Origin: Deltaproteobacteria bacterium
GTDB lineage: Bacteria > Myxococcota_A > Polyangia > Polyangiales > JADJMO01
DNA length: 64,000 bases
Direction: 5' to 3'
NCBI GenBank assembly: GCA_025363655.1
Contig: JANYDK010000123.1
Coordinates: 119,208-183,207, forward strand
Made by a program: the position numbers and the translations under genes. The notes under the pieces were generated by a model. That model worked only from the letters and a program-made list of their open reading frames with translations. It was not told where the DNA came from and ran no database searches. This document shows, piece by piece, positions 1-7,831 of this stretch (its first letter is position 1; each line of letters opens with the position of its first letter).

Positions 1-189
1 GATCTTCGAGAACTGCTTCTTCTCGGTGGAGATGAGGCTGGTGGTGTCGACACCGGGCAAATCGATGATCGGCTGGTCGTCGGGGTCGATGCTGTCTCCC
101 CCTTTTTTGCAGCTGAAACCGCATGAGGCGAGCGCGACGAGGCCGAGGAACAACGAGCGGCCGGAGCGCGCGGAGAAGGAAAGACGCAT
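1..189 (-). CDS. Lipoprotein N-terminus (partial, runs off the left edge)
   Basis: Only the first 63 codons are present; the gene continues beyond the left edge. It starts at an ATG (187-189) with a basic N-region, a hydrophobic stretch and a lipobox Leu-Ala-Ser-Cys with the cysteine at residue 23, so the product should be a lipid-anchored envelope protein. After the lipobox come Lys-Lys-Gly-Gly and an acidic Asp/Pro-rich linker leading to a PGVDTTSL segment. That segment resembles the start of DsbA/thioredoxin-like periplasmic proteins of myxobacteria, but the catalytic region is not in the window, so the function is open. It is divergent from the response regulator at 300, and the 110 bp between them should hold both promoters. 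Confidence 0.6.
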   Translation of the reverse strand, partial: MRLSFSARSGRSLFLGLVALASCGFSCKKGGDSIDPDDQPIIDLPGVDTTSLISTEKKQFSKI

Positions 190-299
190 CGCGCGCGGAG
201 CCTAGTACAGGGCGCCCGTCGTGTGTATCGCGCGCGTCGAGGCACGGTTTGGCCGGATCGTGGCTTTCCGCCCGATGGCGACCCGAGTATCGTGGACAC

Positions 300-1244
300 G
301 TGCGCAGCGTCGTCTTCCGATACGACGACCTGCTCCTCCTCGCCGATGCCCTCGATCAGGCGCACGGCCAGGGTTTGCCGCTCCCGGCCGCGGTCCAGGT
401 GCAGGACGGCGAGTGGGTGCTGGCGATGTTCGAGCTCACCGGCTCACGTCGCGCGACCGCAGCAGCTGGACGTGGCGTCATCCACGAGGGCGGCCCAGCG
501 CTGGTCTTCGAGCGACGCGACTGGGAACGTTTGAAGCTGTTTTCCCGGGCCCGCAGCGAATCGGAGACGCGGGTGCACGCAGCCGCCGCTGCCGAGGAAG
601 CACAACTCGACGACGCCGACACTGCGCGCAGCGGCATCCACGCGGCCGATCCTCTGCGCGAGAGCGGAGGCCCGATCCCCGCCGAGAGCCGCCTGCGACA
701 GACGCTCGGCTGGGAGCGTCGGGAAAACGAGCCCGTTTCCCTCTCGTCGAGCAGCGGCGAGGCCATCCCCGTCGAGGTGAGCCTGCCGCCGCCCGTCCCT
801 GCCGAGGGAGGCGCGACAGAAGAAGTGGTCGAAGATCCGACGATGCGCGGGCGAGCCTCGGGCGCAGCATCCGCCGTACTCCTCGTCGACGACGACGAAG
901 ATCTGCGCGAGGTCGTCGGAGCGATGCTCGAAGCCGTCGGGCTCGTCGTCGCGGCAGTCGGCTCGGCCGAAGAGGCGCTCGTGCTCCTCGACGAACGCCC
1001 CTTCGCACTCGTCCTGCTCGACTGGTCGCTGCCCGGCATGAACGGTCTCGAGCTCTGCCGCGCGCTACGAAGACACCCCAAACACAGCCAACTGGCGATG
1101 ATCTTCCTCACCGCCCACTCGGCCACGCAAGACATGGTCGAGGCCTTCGCCGCCGGCGCCGACGACTACGTGGTGAAGCCGTTTCGCGCCGCCGAGCTCG
1201 GTGCGCGCATCTTCGGTCTCTTGCGGCGAGCGAGACCGCGATGA
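300..1244 (+). CDS. Response regulator with N-terminal PilZ-like region
   Basis: A 314-aa signalling protein. The C-terminal third (residues about 192-314) is a receiver domain: acidic pocket Asp197-Asp199, phosphoacceptor Asp241 in LLDWSLPGMNG, the conserved Thr in FLTAH and the Lys in VVKPF. There is no DNA-binding domain after the receiver. The first 80 residues (FRYDDLLLLADAL ... GEWVLAMFEL ... ALVFERRDWERL) look like the small PilZ-type domain often fused to receivers in myxobacteria; that assignment is by resemblance only. A charged, low-complexity linker separates the two. Start chosen at GTG 300, where protein-like sequence begins; an upstream in-frame ATG at 123 would overlap the divergent gene. 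The stop overlaps the next gene (ATGA 1241-1244), implying translational coupling. Confidence 0.75.
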   Translation: MRSVVFRYDDLLLLADALDQAHGQGLPLPAAVQVQDGEWVLAMFELTGSRRATAAAGRGVIHEGGPALVFERRDWERLKLFSRARSESETRVHAAAAAEEAQLDDADTARSGIHAADPLRESGGPIPAESRLRQTLGWERRENEPVSLSSSSGEAIPVEVSLPPPVPAEGGATEEVVEDPTMRGRASGAASAVLLVDDDEDLREVVGAMLEAVGLVVAAVGSAEEALVLLDERPFALVLLDWSLPGMNGLELCRALRRHPKHSQLAMIFLTAHSATQDMVEAFAAGADDYVVKPFRAAELGARIFGLLRRARPR

Positions 1245-2221
1245 GCACGGCGATCGCGAGGACCGCGACCGCGAAGATCGCGCACTGGCTCGAAGCCCCG
1301 AGCACGACGCGGGAGAGAGCGGCGCGCCGTTGGGAGTCGTTGGTCGCGCGCACGTCCCTCTTCGATCCCGTTCGCACCGTCCTCCTCCCGCGTGGCGCTG
1401 CCGTCGTCGGAGTCGGCGGCGCGACCCTCGGGGGCTCCGGCCGAACGCCGCTCGCGATCGCTCTCGCGCGCGCGCTCGTCGAACGGGGAGAGCGCGTCGC
1501 CTTCGTCGCCCACGGTCACGGCGGCGTCGCTCATGCACCGCGCACGGTCACGAGCGACGACGACCCCGCCATCGTCGGGGACGAAGCCCTCCTCGCCGCT
1601 CGCGCGCTATCATCGATCGCCCTTGTTTTCTCGGGAGGATCTCGCGAGGAACGACTCGCTCTCGCGGCGACGCAGGGTCGCATTCTCGTCGTCGATCGAC
1701 TCCTGCAGACGCGTCCGCAACGTCTCGCCCGCTCGCTCCTCGCACACGACGTCGAAGCACAGTGGGGCTCGGGCCGACTGATTCCCTTCGGTGATTTGGC
1801 CTCGCCCCGCGCCCACCTTCTCGCAGCCGCCGACGAGGAGATCGCCATCGGCGGACCCGATGCACGCTCGATCCTGGAACCGACCCTCGGCGCCGGGCCC
1901 TTCTCCGTCGATTCGTTGCGAGTCGCCCGCGTCGGTCTCGTCACCTCGATGGCCCGCCCCGACCGCGCCAGGCGAGCCCTCGAGCGCCACGGCGTGAAGC
2001 CGATCGAGCACTTCGTCCGCGCCGATCACCGCCCGCTCGCGGACGGCGAGCTCACTCGACTGGTACGCAAGGCGACCGATTCCGCTCTCGATTGTTGGCT
2101 CCTCTGTCCCAAATCGTCGGTCTGGCTCGACGGCCTGGATCTGGGCGCGACGGCCGTGGTCCTGCAACATCGCGTCGAGCTCGCGGCGTCGATCGTCGAT
2201 CGCGTGCGCCGCTGCTGCTAG
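1241..2221 (+). CDS. LpxK-like protein (tetraacyldisaccharide 4'-kinase family) with altered P-loop
   Basis: A 326-aa protein with the overall plan of LpxK, the inner-membrane kinase that phosphorylates the 4' position of the lipid A disaccharide. Visible family landmarks are the N-terminal segment, the P-loop region ([16 protein letters not shown], about residues 57-72), the VGDEALLAA segment and the C-terminal '[12 protein letters not shown] ... RADHRPL' block. Key positions differ. The P-loop lysine of the usual GGTGKTP is Arg, the SRGYGG motif is AHGHGG, and the DDGLQH block reads VDRLLQTR. These changes suggest a catalytically impaired or re-purposed paralogue. It overlaps the response regulator by 4 nt and is followed 13 nt later by bioB. 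An active LpxK would be expected elsewhere in the genome. Confidence 0.65.
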   Translation: MSTAIARTATAKIAHWLEAPSTTRERAARRWESLVARTSLFDPVRTVLLPRGAAVVGVGGATLGGSGRTPLAIALARALVERGERVAFVAHGHGGVAHAPRTVTSDDDPAIVGDEALLAARALSSIALVFSGGSREERLALAATQGRILVVDRLLQTRPQRLARSLLAHDVEAQWGSGRLIPFGDLASPRAHLLAAADEEIAIGGPDARSILEPTLGAGPFSVDSLRVARVGLVTSMARPDRARRALERHGVKPIEHFVRADHRPLADGELTRLVRKATDSALDCWLLCPKSSVWLDGLDLGATAVVLQHRVELAASIVDRVRRCC

Positions 2222-2224
2222 CAT
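2219..2224 (+). promoter_or_regulatory. Putative -10 element of bioB
   Basis: TAGCAT matches the TAnnnT pattern and ends 10 nt before the bioB ATG. It overlaps the stop codon of the preceding gene. The same spacing recurs before other genes in this window and would give a nearly leaderless transcript. No convincing -35 hexamer was identified. Confidence 0.35.
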
Positions 2225-2234
2225 CCGCCCGCCC

Positions 2235-3191
2235 ATGATCCGCACCGACTGGTCCCTCGCCGAAATCCGCGCCCTCCACGATTTGCCGCTGCTCGAGCTC
2301 CTCTTCCGGGCGCAGGGCATCCATCGCGAGCACCACCCGAAGAACCAGGTGCAGCTCTGCACGCTCCTCTCGGTGAAGACGGGCGCCTGCCAAGAAGACT
2401 GCGCCTATTGCCCGCAGTCCTCGCGCTACGAGACCAACGTAGAGCCGGAAAAGATGCTCGACGTCGAGTCGGTGATCGCCAGCGCCCGTCGAGCGAAGGC
2501 CGCCGGAGCGACCCGCTTCTGCATGGGCGCCGCCTGGCGCGAAGTGAAGGACGGACCGCACTTCGACCGCGTCCTCTCCATGGTGAGCGGCGTGAAGGGC
2601 CTCGGTCTCGAGACCTGCACCACCCTCGGCATGCTCAACGCCGATCAGGCCAAACGCCTCAAAGACGCGGGTCTCGACACCTACAACCACAACATCGACA
2701 CCTCCGCCGAGTACTACAAGCGCATCATCACCACGCGCTCGTACGAAGATCGGCTGACCACGATCCGCAACGTTCGCGAGGCAGGCATTCACGTCTGCTC
2801 CGGCGGCATCATCGGCATGGGCGAGAGCATCGACGATCGCTGCCGCATGCTGCGCGAGCTCTCGAACCAACCCGAGCAGCCCGAGAGCGTCCCCATCAAC
2901 GCCCTCGTCCCCGTCGAAGGCACCCCGCTCGCCGATCGCCCCCAGGTCGATCCGCTCGAGCTCATTCGGATGATCGCCACCGCTCGCATCCTCATGCCGA
3001 AGGCGAAGGTCCGCCTCAGCGCAGGCCGGCAATCGATGAACCGCGAGGCGCAGCTCATGTGCCTGATGGCCGGCGCCAACTCGATTTTCTACGGCGAGCA
3101 ACTCCTGACCACGCCCAACCCCGACACCTCGTTCGACCAGCGCCTCCTCGCCGACGCCGGGCTCACTCCGCTCGAGCCGGTCCTGACATGA
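2235..3191 (+). CDS. bioB: Biotin synthase
   Basis: A 318-aa radical SAM enzyme that inserts sulfur into dethiobiotin, the last step of biotin synthesis. The radical SAM cluster motif C-x3-C-x2-C is at Cys52, Cys56 and Cys59 ([10 protein letters not shown]). Other family blocks are clear: the YNHNIDTS block, SGGIIGMGE and the C-terminal RLSAGRQSM segment, which carries the arginine ligand of the [2Fe-2S] cluster. Length and motif order match typical BioB. It starts at ATG 2235 just after the LpxK-like gene and overlaps the next gene by 4 nt (ATGA). bioF and bioD lie 2-4 kb downstream on the same strand; no bioA was seen. Confidence 0.96.
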   Translation: MIRTDWSLAEIRALHDLPLLELLFRAQGIHREHHPKNQVQLCTLLSVKTGACQEDCAYCPQSSRYETNVEPEKMLDVESVIASARRAKAAGATRFCMGAAWREVKDGPHFDRVLSMVSGVKGLGLETCTTLGMLNADQAKRLKDAGLDTYNHNIDTSAEYYKRIITTRSYEDRLTTIRNVREAGIHVCSGGIIGMGESIDDRCRMLRELSNQPEQPESVPINALVPVEGTPLADRPQVDPLELIRMIATARILMPKAKVRLSAGRQSMNREAQLMCLMAGANSIFYGEQLLTTPNPDTSFDQRLLADAGLTPLEPVLT

Positions 3192-3751
3192 GCGTCCTCG
3201 GGCGAGGTCTCTTCCTCCTCGCCGCGATCCTGTCGCTGTCCCTGCTCGCCGGGACGACCCAGGCAAGGCCGCAAGTCAGCGTCCAGACTCAGCTCGGAGC
3301 CACCGGCATCGGCGGCGACGGTGGCCTCTGGAAATCGACCCGCCTCGACCTCGGCCTGCGCGCAGAAGCCATCTATCTTCGTGAATCTCCAAACGATTTC
3401 GGCATCGGTCCCTATCTCGAGACGCGCACCGCCGCCTTCGTCCACGCCGACTACGGCGGCGGTCTCGTGGCCCTCCTGCCCGTCAACGGCACCTGGCCCG
3501 TCTGGCTAGGCGGCGGAGGTTTCGCCCGCCGTCAGGACCACACGTTCGCGCCGGGCGGCAACGTCTTCCTCGGTTGGGGCGGCCGTAGCTACAACTACCA
3601 CTCGAACTACGCGATGGCGTACGGCCTCCTCTTCGACGTCCGCGCCCACTTCGGCGACGAGCGCGGCGTCGACCTGGTCCTTGCGGCGACCGTCGACCTC
3701 GAAGGCCTTCTCCTCCCTCTCGCCTACGTCACGAGCTCCATCCTTCACTGA
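3188..3751 (+). CDS. Secreted protein, possible small outer-membrane barrel
   Basis: A 187-aa protein whose start overlaps the bioB stop (ATGA). It begins with a clear Sec signal peptide: a short basic end, then [17 protein letters not shown] with probable cleavage near residue 25. The mature part alternates hydrophobic and polar residues and is rich in Gly, Tyr and Trp (for example [26 protein letters not shown]). That suits an outer-membrane beta-barrel or periplasmic beta-rich protein. No family was recognised. Overlap with bioB suggests co-transcription, but nothing in the sequence links it to biotin. Confidence 0.6.
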   Translation: MSVLGRGLFLLAAILSLSLLAGTTQARPQVSVQTQLGATGIGGDGGLWKSTRLDLGLRAEAIYLRESPNDFGIGPYLETRTAAFVHADYGGGLVALLPVNGTWPVWLGGGGFARRQDHTFAPGGNVFLGWGGRSYNYHSNYAMAYGLLFDVRAHFGDERGVDLVLAATVDLEGLLLPLAYVTSSILH

Positions 3752-3805
3752 ACGTACGTATGGCCAATCGCCGGTGGTCGCGATAGCTTGGGAGCCCGAG
3801 GGGCG

Positions 3806-4150
3806 ATGTCGAAGACTCCGGTAGCACTCAACGTCGGCGGCCAAAGCTACCGCATCGTCGCGAGCGTCCCCGAGCCCGTCCTCCGCCGCCTCGCGGGCGT
3901 CGTCGACGAACGCATCCGCCAGCTGGTCCCTCCCGGCAAACCTGTTCCGCCGACCGCCATCCTCCTGGCGGCGATCGCCCTCGCCAATGACCTGGAAGAG
4001 GAGCGGGAGAAGCGGCAGGGTGTGGAGGCGCGTAGCCGAGACGTCCTGCGTCGGCTGCTGGCGCGGATTGATGACGCTCTGGAGGTGCCGGAGGTCGAGG
4101 TCGAGGAAGACACGTCCGTAGGGACGCCTGTGCCGCCGGCATTGCTGTGA
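3806..4150 (+). CDS. zapA: Cell division protein ZapA
   Basis: A 114-aa protein matching ZapA, which bundles FtsZ protofilaments at the division ring. The N-terminal globular part (VALNVGGQSYRIVAS) has the typical beta-strand start. It is followed by 'LRRLAGVVDERIRQL' and a helical C-terminal region (AAIALANDLEEEREKRQ) that forms the ZapA coiled coil. The ATG at 3806 is preceded by a purine-rich GAGGGG ribosome-binding site, which decides against the in-frame TTG at 3788. A TAGCTT -10-like element lies at 3784-3789. Two parS sites follow within 150 bp of the stop. Confidence 0.85.
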   Translation: MSKTPVALNVGGQSYRIVASVPEPVLRRLAGVVDERIRQLVPPGKPVPPTAILLAAIALANDLEEEREKRQGVEARSRDVLRRLLARIDDALEVPEVEVEEDTSVGTPVPPALL

Positions 4151-4197
4151 TCTGAGCCCGGGGCATCGGGCGGTCGGCGGCGAGATCTGCACGGGGT

Positions 4198-4213
4198 TGT
4201 TTCACGTGACACA
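4198..4213. promoter_or_regulatory. parS: parS site 1 (ParB-binding)
   Basis: TGTTTCACGTGACACA matches the palindromic parS consensus TGTTTCACGTGAAACA at 15 of 16 positions. It is intergenic, between convergent zapA and the ABC ATPase gene, 80 bp from site 2. The consensus is established for ParABS systems of many bacteria; assignment here is by sequence match and by closeness to dnaN/gyrB. Confidence 0.85.
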
Positions 4214-4277
4214 TCGCGGGCGCTGCATGGGTGCGGGCGTGGGTGCTAACGCAGGCACGACGGCGTGCGCGGGTTGC

Positions 4278-4293
4278 TGTTTCACGTGAAACG
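4278..4293. promoter_or_regulatory. parS: parS site 2 (ParB-binding)
   Basis: TGTTTCACGTGAAACG matches the parS consensus at 15 of 16 positions, with only the last base differing. It ends one base before the stop codon of the minus-strand ABC ATPase gene. With site 1 it forms a tight pair, as expected for a ParB loading region. Confidence 0.88.
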
Positions 4294-4294
4294 G

Positions 4295-4948
4295 CTAGTC
4301 GCCCTTTTCGGCCAGCCTCCCCCCAGCCAGCCGCCAGCAGCGTGCCGCGAGCTCGGTCAGCTGGTCTCGGAAGGGCTCGTCGTGGGTGACGATGAGGACA
4401 ATGACGCCGTCCAGCGCGAGCCGACCCAGCAAGTCGACCACCTTACGGAGAGCGTTGGCGTCGAGGCCAGTCGAGGGTTCGTCGAGGAGAAGGACAGGCG
4501 GGGCGCCGACGAGGGCGCGGGCGAGAGCGACGCGTTGGCGCTGGCCGCGGGAGAGGTCGCGGACGCGTCGGTCGCGAAAGGGGTCGAGGGTCATTGTGAC
4601 CGAGCTCCGTTCCCATTCGGGCTCGGTGGGGACTCCTCGGAGGCGGCAGTGGAGAGCGATGTTCTCGAAGGAGGTTAGGTCGGGGTAGAGGCCGAGGTCG
4701 TGGCCGAGCCAGCCGGCCTCCTCGCGGAGGGCTCGTCCAGTCAGGCGTTCTTGGTCGAGTTCGAGGGTCACGGTTCCGCTCGTGGCCGAGAGGCGACCGC
4801 CGAGGATCGACAGAAGCGTGGACTTGCCTGCACCGTTGGCGCCCTCGATGACGTGAAGACCAGGGAGAAACTCGGCGTCGACGCCCCGAAGGACGCGGAG
4901 TCCGCCGAGCATCTTCACCACGCCGCGAGCCTCGAGAGCGGGGGGCAC
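4295..4948 (-). CDS. ABC transporter ATP-binding protein (CcmA-like size)
   Basis: A 217-aa single-domain ABC ATPase. It shows Walker A GANGAGKST (residues 36-44), signature LSRGQRQRVALA, Walker B LLLDEPSTGLD and the switch histidine in VTHDE. The short length and lack of extra domains resemble CcmA-type subunits of small exporters, but no membrane partner is adjacent, so the substrate is unknown. The cytochrome c maturation fusion at 15.9 kb makes a heme-exporter role conceivable but unproven. The start is GTG (4946-4948). It is divergent from bioF with an 83-bp gap and converges on zapA across the parS pair. Confidence 0.8.
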   Translation of the reverse strand: MPPALEARGVVKMLGGLRVLRGVDAEFLPGLHVIEGANGAGKSTLLSILGGRLSATSGTVTLELDQERLTGRALREEAGWLGHDLGLYPDLTSFENIALHCRLRGVPTEPEWERSSVTMTLDPFRDRRVRDLSRGQRQRVALARALVGAPPVLLLDEPSTGLDANALRKVVDLLGRLALDGVIVLIVTHDEPFRDQLTELAARCWRLAGGRLAEKGD

Positions 4949-5031
4949 GAGGGAGACTTAGCGGATCTCCGAGAGGGCCAGGGAAAGTGATGCCTCGACG
5001 AGGCCGACGCTCGGCACTACGAACCTCGGCC

Positions 5032-6162
5032 ATGAGCGCGCTCGATTGGCTCGACGAGGAGCTGCAGGGCCTGGCGCAAGCAGGTCTCGAAAGGACGAGG
5101 GCGTCGACCATCGTCCAGCCGGGACCGTTCGTCGACGTCGGGGGCAGGAGGTTGCTCAACCTCTGCAGCAACGACTACCTCAGCTTGGCCAGCGAGCCGG
5201 TTACGTCGGTGGCGTCCGGGTCGGGGTCGAGTCGACTCGTGGTCGGTGACCTCGCCGTCCATGCCGAGCTCGAAGGAGCGATCGCGCGCTGGCTCGATGT
5301 GGAGGCAGTGCTCCTCTTCTCGAGCGGATACGCAGCCAACGTGGGCGTCGTCTCCGCCCTGGCAGATGCCGAAAGTGTCGTCATCTCCGACCTCCTCAAC
5401 CACGCCAGCCTCATCGATGGCTGTCGCCTCTCGCGCGCTCGCACCGTCGTCGTGCCCCATCGCGCTCTCGAGGAGGTCGAGGCAGCACTTCGAGCGGCTC
5501 CCGAACGTCGACGCTTCGTCCTCACCGATGGCTACTTCTCGATGGATGGAGACACGCCCGACTTGGTGGCGCTGCGGTCGATCTGCGATCGACACGGCGC
5601 GGCGCTGGTCGTGGACGAAGCCCATGCCCTCGGCGTCTGGGGCCCTGAGGGTCGAGGCGCCTGCGCGGCTCAGGACGTTCGACCGGACGTGTTGATGGGC
5701 ACCCTCGGAAAGTCGCTCGGCTCGGGAGGCGCATTCGTCGCGGGTAGCCGCTCGCTCGGACGCTGGCTTTGGAACCGGGCGCGGTCCTTCGTCTTTTCCA
5801 CCGGCCTCAACCCTGCGGCGGCGACTGCCGCCCTTCGCGCGCTGCCAATCCTCCAAGCCGGCGAACGAACTCGGACTCTTCTCGGCCACGCCATCCTGCT
5901 TCGAGATGAGCTCGCCCGCGCGGGGGTCGTGGTTCGGGAAGGCTCGATCGGACCGATTCTACCGATCGTCTTGGGAGGCGAGCCGCGCTTGGCCGTCGAG
6001 GCGGCTGGTCGTCTTCGCGAGGCGGGCCTCTTCGTCCAAGCCATTCGCCCGCCGACTGTGCCACGTGAAACATCCCGACTCCGCGTCACGGTTCAGGCGG
6101 GCCACGAACCAGACGACCTGCGGCGTGCAGCCCAGGCCATCGCGCGGGCACTTCATCCATGA
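5032..6162 (+). CDS. bioF: 8-amino-7-oxononanoate synthase
   Basis: A 376-aa PLP enzyme of the alpha-oxoamine synthase family. It condenses pimeloyl-thioester with alanine in biotin synthesis. The PLP lysine is Lys227 in GTLGKSLGSGG; other family blocks are LCSNDYLSLA, LFSSGYAANVG, DLLNHASLIDGCRLS and VVDEAHALGVWG. The DLLNHAS block and bioD immediately downstream favour BioF over a 2-amino-3-ketobutyrate ligase. The ATG at 5032 is preferred over GTG/ATG codons about 40 nt upstream. The stop overlaps bioD (ATGA). Unusually, a parS site lies in the coding sequence near the 3' end. Confidence 0.92.
   Translation: MSALDWLDEELQGLAQAGLERTRASTIVQPGPFVDVGGRRLLNLCSNDYLSLASEPVTSVASGSGSSRLVVGDLAVHAELEGAIARWLDVEAVLLFSSGYAANVGVVSALADAESVVISDLLNHASLIDGCRLSRARTVVVPHRALEEVEAALRAAPERRRFVLTDGYFSMDGDTPDLVALRSICDRHGAALVVDEAHALGVWGPEGRGACAAQDVRPDVLMGTLGKSLGSGGAFVAGSRSLGRWLWNRARSFVFSTGLNPAAATAALRALPILQAGERTRTLLGHAILLRDELARAGVVVREGSIGPILPIVLGGEPRLAVEAAGRLREAGLFVQAIRPPTVPRETSRLRVTVQAGHEPDDLRRAAQAIARALHP
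6057..6072. promoter_or_regulatory. parS: parS site 3, inside bioF
   Basis: TGTGCCACGTGAAACA matches the palindromic consensus at 14 of 16 positions and the common TGTTCCACGTGAAACA variant at 15 of 16. It is read in bioF as codons for Thr-Val-Pro-Arg-Glu-Thr. parS sites inside genes are known from other bacteria. It lies 1.8 kb from the intergenic pair. Confidence 0.78.
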
Positions 6163-6776
6163 GTCGCACGAGCCGTTTGGTCTTCGTCGTCGGTACGGGG
6201 ACGGGAGTCGGGAAGACGACCCTGGTCGAAGGATGGCTGCTGCGGCTTCGCGCGGACCGAGTGTCGGCGATGGGCTGGAAGCCGGTGGAGACGGGTGGGG
6301 ATGAAGACAGTCGGCGACTGCGGGCGGCCTCGAGCGTGGCGCCTCCACCGACCTTGGTTCTGCGGGAGCCGATCTCGCCGCATCGGGCTGCGCGGCTCGA
6401 GGGGCGGGCGCTGTCGCTCGAAGCGCTTCAGGAGCAGGTCGAGTCGATACGGGAGAAAGCTGACGTCGTGGTCATCGAGACGGCGGGAGGACTCTTCACC
6501 CCCCTCACCGATGAGGGGCAAACCAATGCCGATTGGGTGGCGAGCTGTCGCCCAGACGCGGTGGTGCTGGTGGCCGCGAACCGCCTCGGGTGTCTCCACG
6601 ACGTCCTCGCTTGCCAACGCGCTTTCCAGAGACCGTTTGCCAAGGTGGTCCTCACGGGGCGGCCTGCTGGTGATGCGTCCGCCAGCAGCAACGCCGAAGA
6701 GCTCTTGCGCTGGGGTCTGCCGGTGGTGTCCGTCGAGGCGCCCGAAGACGCCAAACACATCGACTATTTATATTAG
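6159..6776 (+). CDS. bioD: Dethiobiotin synthetase
   Basis: A 205-aa ATP-dependent carboxylase that closes the ureido ring of dethiobiotin. It has the P-loop GTGTGVGKTT (residues about 12-21), the KPVETG motif that binds the diaminopelargonate substrate, and ETAGGLFTPL. Length is slightly below the usual 220-230 aa, mainly in the C-terminal part, but all catalytic blocks are present. It overlaps bioF by 4 nt. It ends in an unusually AT-rich stretch (ATTTATATTAG), part of a low-GC patch running to about 6795. Confidence 0.93.
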   Translation: MSRTSRLVFVVGTGTGVGKTTLVEGWLLRLRADRVSAMGWKPVETGGDEDSRRLRAASSVAPPPTLVLREPISPHRAARLEGRALSLEALQEQVESIREKADVVVIETAGGLFTPLTDEGQTNADWVASCRPDAVVLVAANRLGCLHDVLACQRAFQRPFAKVVLTGRPAGDASASSNAEELLRWGLPVVSVEAPEDAKHIDYLY

Positions 6777-6821
6777 CTAACTATGCTATTTCGACGACAG
6801 TCGTGATCTTGTAGCTGGCCT

Positions 6822-6830
6822 TGCTACACT
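6822..6830 (+). promoter_or_regulatory. Extended -10 promoter element of the moxR operon
   Basis: TGCTACACT fits the extended -10 pattern TGnTAnnnT. Transcription would begin around 6837, so translation more likely starts at ATG 6841 than at GTG 6832, which would lie upstream of the predicted transcript start. Confidence 0.45.
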
Positions 6831-6840
6831 GGTGGCTGTC

Positions 6841-7800
6841 ATGCAGGCCCTGAGACCGTTGCCCGTACCGCTACCCATTTTGGTGCGGCTCCGGGAGACG
6901 GTGGAATCCGCGCTCGAAGGCAAGAGTGAGGCGGTCGAGCTCGCGCTCGTCTCGCTCCTCGCGCAAGGTCACCTGTTGATCGAAGACGTTCCCGGCGTCG
7001 GCAAGACGACGCTCGCACGTGCGCTCGCGCGCGCCGTCGGTGGCGAGATGCGACGCATCCAGTTCACCAGCGATTTGCTTCCCGGTGACGTGCTCGGTGT
7101 CAGCGTGTTCGATCAACGCCGCGCGGAGTTCACGTTCCAACAAGGACCCATCTTCGCGAACGTGCTGCTCGCCGACGAGATCAACCGCGCCTCGCCGCGT
7201 ACGCAGAGCGCTCTGCTCGAAGCGATGAACGAAGGACAGGTGTCGATCGACGGGCAGACGCGGCCGTTGCCCGAGCCGTTCTTCGTCATCGCCACGCAGA
7301 ACTCGCAGGACTTCGCGGGGACATTTCCCCTGCCCGAGTCGCAGCTCGATCGCTTCCTCCTCCGCATTCGCATCGGCTATCCGTCGGCCGCGACCGAGGC
7401 GAGGCTGCTCGAGCGTGGCGTCACCGATACGGTGACCGACGTCGAGCCGGTGATCGATCCGGCGCAGCTCGTCTCGCTGCAACGTCAGGTGAACCGCGTC
7501 GAGATCGAGACCTCGGTGCGTGACTACATCCTCGCGATCGTCGCCGCGACGCGGGCCACGCCGTCGATCGCGCTCGGCGTCTCCACGCGTGGAGCGTTGG
7601 CGCTCGGGCGAGCTGCGCGTGCGCGCGCGCTCCTGCGTGGACGTGACTTCGTCCTCGTCGAAGACGTGCTCGATTTGGCCGTACCGGTCGTCGCCCATCG
7701 CATCCGCATCGCCGCCTACGCCGATGGGTTCACCGTCGGACGCGACGAAGCCGAGGTGGCGATTCGCGAGCTCGTGGCGCGAATTCCGCTGCCGATGTGA
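6841..7800 (+). CDS. MoxR-family AAA+ ATPase
   Basis: A 319-aa AAA+ chaperone-like ATPase of the MoxR family. Walker A is GVGKTT (residues about 52-57); Walker B is VLLADEINR, with sensor segment FVIATQNS followed by FPLPESQLDRF. It heads a run with a DUF58 protein and a TgpA-type transglutaminase, the classic MoxR / DUF58 / transglutaminase set thought to help assemble or activate envelope proteins. ATG 6841 is chosen over GTG 6832 because of the promoter element just upstream. If GTG is used the protein gains three residues. The next gene starts 31 nt downstream. Confidence 0.9.
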   Translation: MQALRPLPVPLPILVRLRETVESALEGKSEAVELALVSLLAQGHLLIEDVPGVGKTTLARALARAVGGEMRRIQFTSDLLPGDVLGVSVFDQRRAEFTFQQGPIFANVLLADEINRASPRTQSALLEAMNEGQVSIDGQTRPLPEPFFVIATQNSQDFAGTFPLPESQLDRFLLRIRIGYPSAATEARLLERGVTDTVTDVEPVIDPAQLVSLQRQVNRVEIETSVRDYILAIVAATRATPSIALGVSTRGALALGRAARARALLRGRDFVLVEDVLDLAVPVVAHRIRIAAYADGFTVGRDEAEVAIRELVARIPLPM

Positions 7801-7814
7801 CAGGGCGCTGCGCC

Positions 7815-7823
7815 TGCTACGCT
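7815..7823 (+). promoter_or_regulatory. Extended -10 element before the DUF58 gene
   Basis: TGCTACGCT (TGnTAnnnT) ends 8 nt before the GTG start of the DUF58 gene, in the 31-nt gap after moxR. It could be an internal promoter of the operon giving an almost leaderless transcript. Confidence 0.4.
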
Positions 7824-7831
7824 GACCGGCC

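Noticed and set aside
221..1240. In-frame upstream extension of the LpxK-like gene to 221
   Set aside because: The extra residues are Arg-rich shadow of the response regulator; ATG 1241 with the ATGA overlap is the natural start.
4151..4294. 6S RNA gene (ssrS) next to zapA
   Set aside because: The two are linked in many bacteria, but the gap here is short, is taken by two parS sites and shows no long hairpin with a central bubble.
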